Source: Bacteroidales bacterium
GTDB taxonomy: Bacteria > Bacteroidota > Bacteroidia > Bacteroidales > GCA-2711565
Reading direction: 5' to 3'
DNA: 16,727 bases
NCBI GenBank assembly: GCA_029938505.1
Contig: JAOZUV010000010.1
Span: forward strand, 1 to 16,727
Position numbers and translations under genes: made by a program. The notes under the pieces were generated by a model, which saw only the letters and a list, made by a program, of their open reading frames with translations, made no database searches and was not told the origin of the DNA. Numbering within the stretch: the first letter of the stretch is position 1; each line of letters begins with the position of its first letter. Below, piece after piece: positions 16,008 to 16,727 of this stretch.

Positions 16008-16015
16008 CAAAAGTA
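16008..16015 (-). promoter_or_regulatory. Possible -7 promoter element before lpxC
   Basis: TACTTTTG on the minus strand matches the TAnnTTTG consensus and is followed by C, as is common in Bacteroidota. It lies 32 bp upstream of the lpxC ATG. No TTTG or TTG is found at the expected distance upstream, so this is weak. If real, it would give lpxC a start of transcription independent of lpxD. Confidence 0.25.
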
Positions 16016-16051
16016 ATAATTTTTGGGATAATTAATTGGGCTGGCTAATTA

Positions 16052-16727
16052 TTATGATTCTTTATGATTTTTCTCTAATTCATCCAACCGGCTAACGATT
16101 TTGCTTAAGTTTCGGAAATGTACATAAGATTTGCGGTATTTCCCTATTTCAAAAGATGGTGATCCTTGAATGATGCTGCCAGCTTTAATGTTGGATCCAA
16201 CACCTGATTGCGCTGCTATCATCACTCCATCGCCTATAACTAAATGACCAATAATGCCAACTTGACCACCAATCATGCAATTTTTACCAATCCTTGTTGA
16301 TCCAGAAACGCCAGATTGCGCAGCAATTACAGTATTTTCGCCTATTTCAACATTATGGCCTATTTGTATAAGGTTATCAATTTTTGCTCCTTTTCGGATG
16401 ATTGTACTTCCCAGAGTTGCTCTGTCAATGCATGTATTCGAACCAATTTCAACATTGTTTTCGATGATAACATTTCCGATTTGTGTTACTTTTTTGAAAT
16501 TATTATCAGATTGTGGAGCAAAGCCAAAACCATCACCTCCAATAACGACTCCAGAATGGAAAGTGCAATTTTCTCCGATGATATTATCCGAATATATTTT
16601 TACTCCTGAAAAAATTAAACATCCATTTCCAATGCTTGTATTATCCCCAATGGTAGTTTGGGGATAGATTTTTACATTATCTCCAATTTTTGCATTTTCA
16701 CCGATCACCACAAACTCGCCTATATAA
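16052..16727 (-). CDS. lpxD: UDP-3-O-acylglucosamine N-acyltransferase (5' end outside window)
   Basis: LpxD adds the N-linked 3-hydroxyacyl chain to UDP-3-O-acyl-glucosamine, the third step of lipid A synthesis. The frame is open to the window edge. The apparent GTG start at 16711 is internal, because codons upstream continue the beta-helix (YIGEF before VIGENAKIG). Thus the N-terminal uridine-binding domain lies outside and about 225 residues of a roughly 345-residue protein are visible. Visible motifs are [11 protein letters not shown], the QIGHNVEIG histidine (codon 16357-16355) matching E. coli H239, and GIIGHLVIG (codon 16246-16244) matching H276. The C-terminal helix ([24 protein letters not shown]) is present. 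Both key histidines are kept, in contrast to the paralog at 12250-13176. Confidence 0.95.
   Translation of the reverse strand, partial: YIGEFVVIGENAKIGDNVKIYPQTTIGDNTSIGNGCLIFSGVKIYSDNIIGENCTFHSGVVIGGDGFGFAPQSDNNFKKVTQIGNVIIENNVEIGSNTCIDRATLGSTIIRKGAKIDNLIQIGHNVEIGENTVIAAQSGVSGSTRIGKNCMIGGQVGIIGHLVIGDGVMIAAQSGVGSNIKAGSIIQGSPSFEIGKYRKSYVHFRNLSKIVSRLDELEKNHKES

Noticed and set aside
16014..16054. Inverted repeat TAATAATT / AATTATTA between lpxD and lpxC
   Set aside because: It is made only of A and T with a 25-base spacer in an AT-rich gap; it is expected by chance and unlikely to be a stable hairpin.
16709..16711. GTG as the start of lpxD
   Set aside because: Hexapeptide sequence continues upstream to the window edge and the uridine-binding domain is missing, so the gene is cut by the window.

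Overview
The window looks like chromosomal DNA of a member of the Bacteroidota. The DNA is AT-rich and Shine-Dalgarno sequences are absent before most starts. Candidate promoters have the Bacteroidota form (TTTG or TTG, then TAnnTTTG). The gene order lpxD-lpxC-fabZ-lpxA-efp-lpxD-like is typical of that phylum. TAA, TGA and TAG all end genes here, so the standard code applies. I see no rRNA, tRNA, CRISPR array or transposase, and no stretch above 300 bases lacks a gene.

Left part (1-8053, all on the minus strand): the start of an exported protein that runs off the window; a large membrane-anchored protein with a C-terminal beta-propeller-like half; rnhB (ribonuclease HII); a multi-pass membrane protein resembling DUF6427; a small S23/four-helix-bundle gene inside an unusual heptamer-repeat cassette; purD (purine synthesis); and a GT4 glycosyltransferase. 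From the glycosyltransferase down to rnhB, gaps are 0-25 bp, so this is probably one transcription unit.

Middle part (8189-12238, plus strand, divergent from the glycosyltransferase): a surface-polysaccharide assembly set of Wzx-type flippase, Wzz-type chain-length regulator and O-antigen ligase/polymerase. Candidate promoters with identical 18-bp spacing precede the first two genes. The last gene appears to start with TTG.

Right part (12250-16727, minus strand): the lipid A initiation operon, read right to left. It holds lpxD (5' end outside the window), lpxC, fabZ, lpxA, efp and a divergent lpxD paralog. It ends at an intrinsic terminator that lies inside the 3' end of the convergent ligase gene. 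The lipid A enzymes build the anchor onto which the polysaccharide made by the middle group could be placed.

No wholly new system is evident. Three observations deserve follow-up. First, lpxC and fabZ, normally one fused gene in this phylum, lie in the same frame and are separated only by TAG ACT before an ATG; FabZ still carries what looks like the fusion linker. Second, the S23-family gene is bounded by inverted arrays of a 7-bp repeat that supply the last codons of purD and the start codon and C-terminus of the S23 gene. Third, the LpxD paralog lacks the second conserved histidine.
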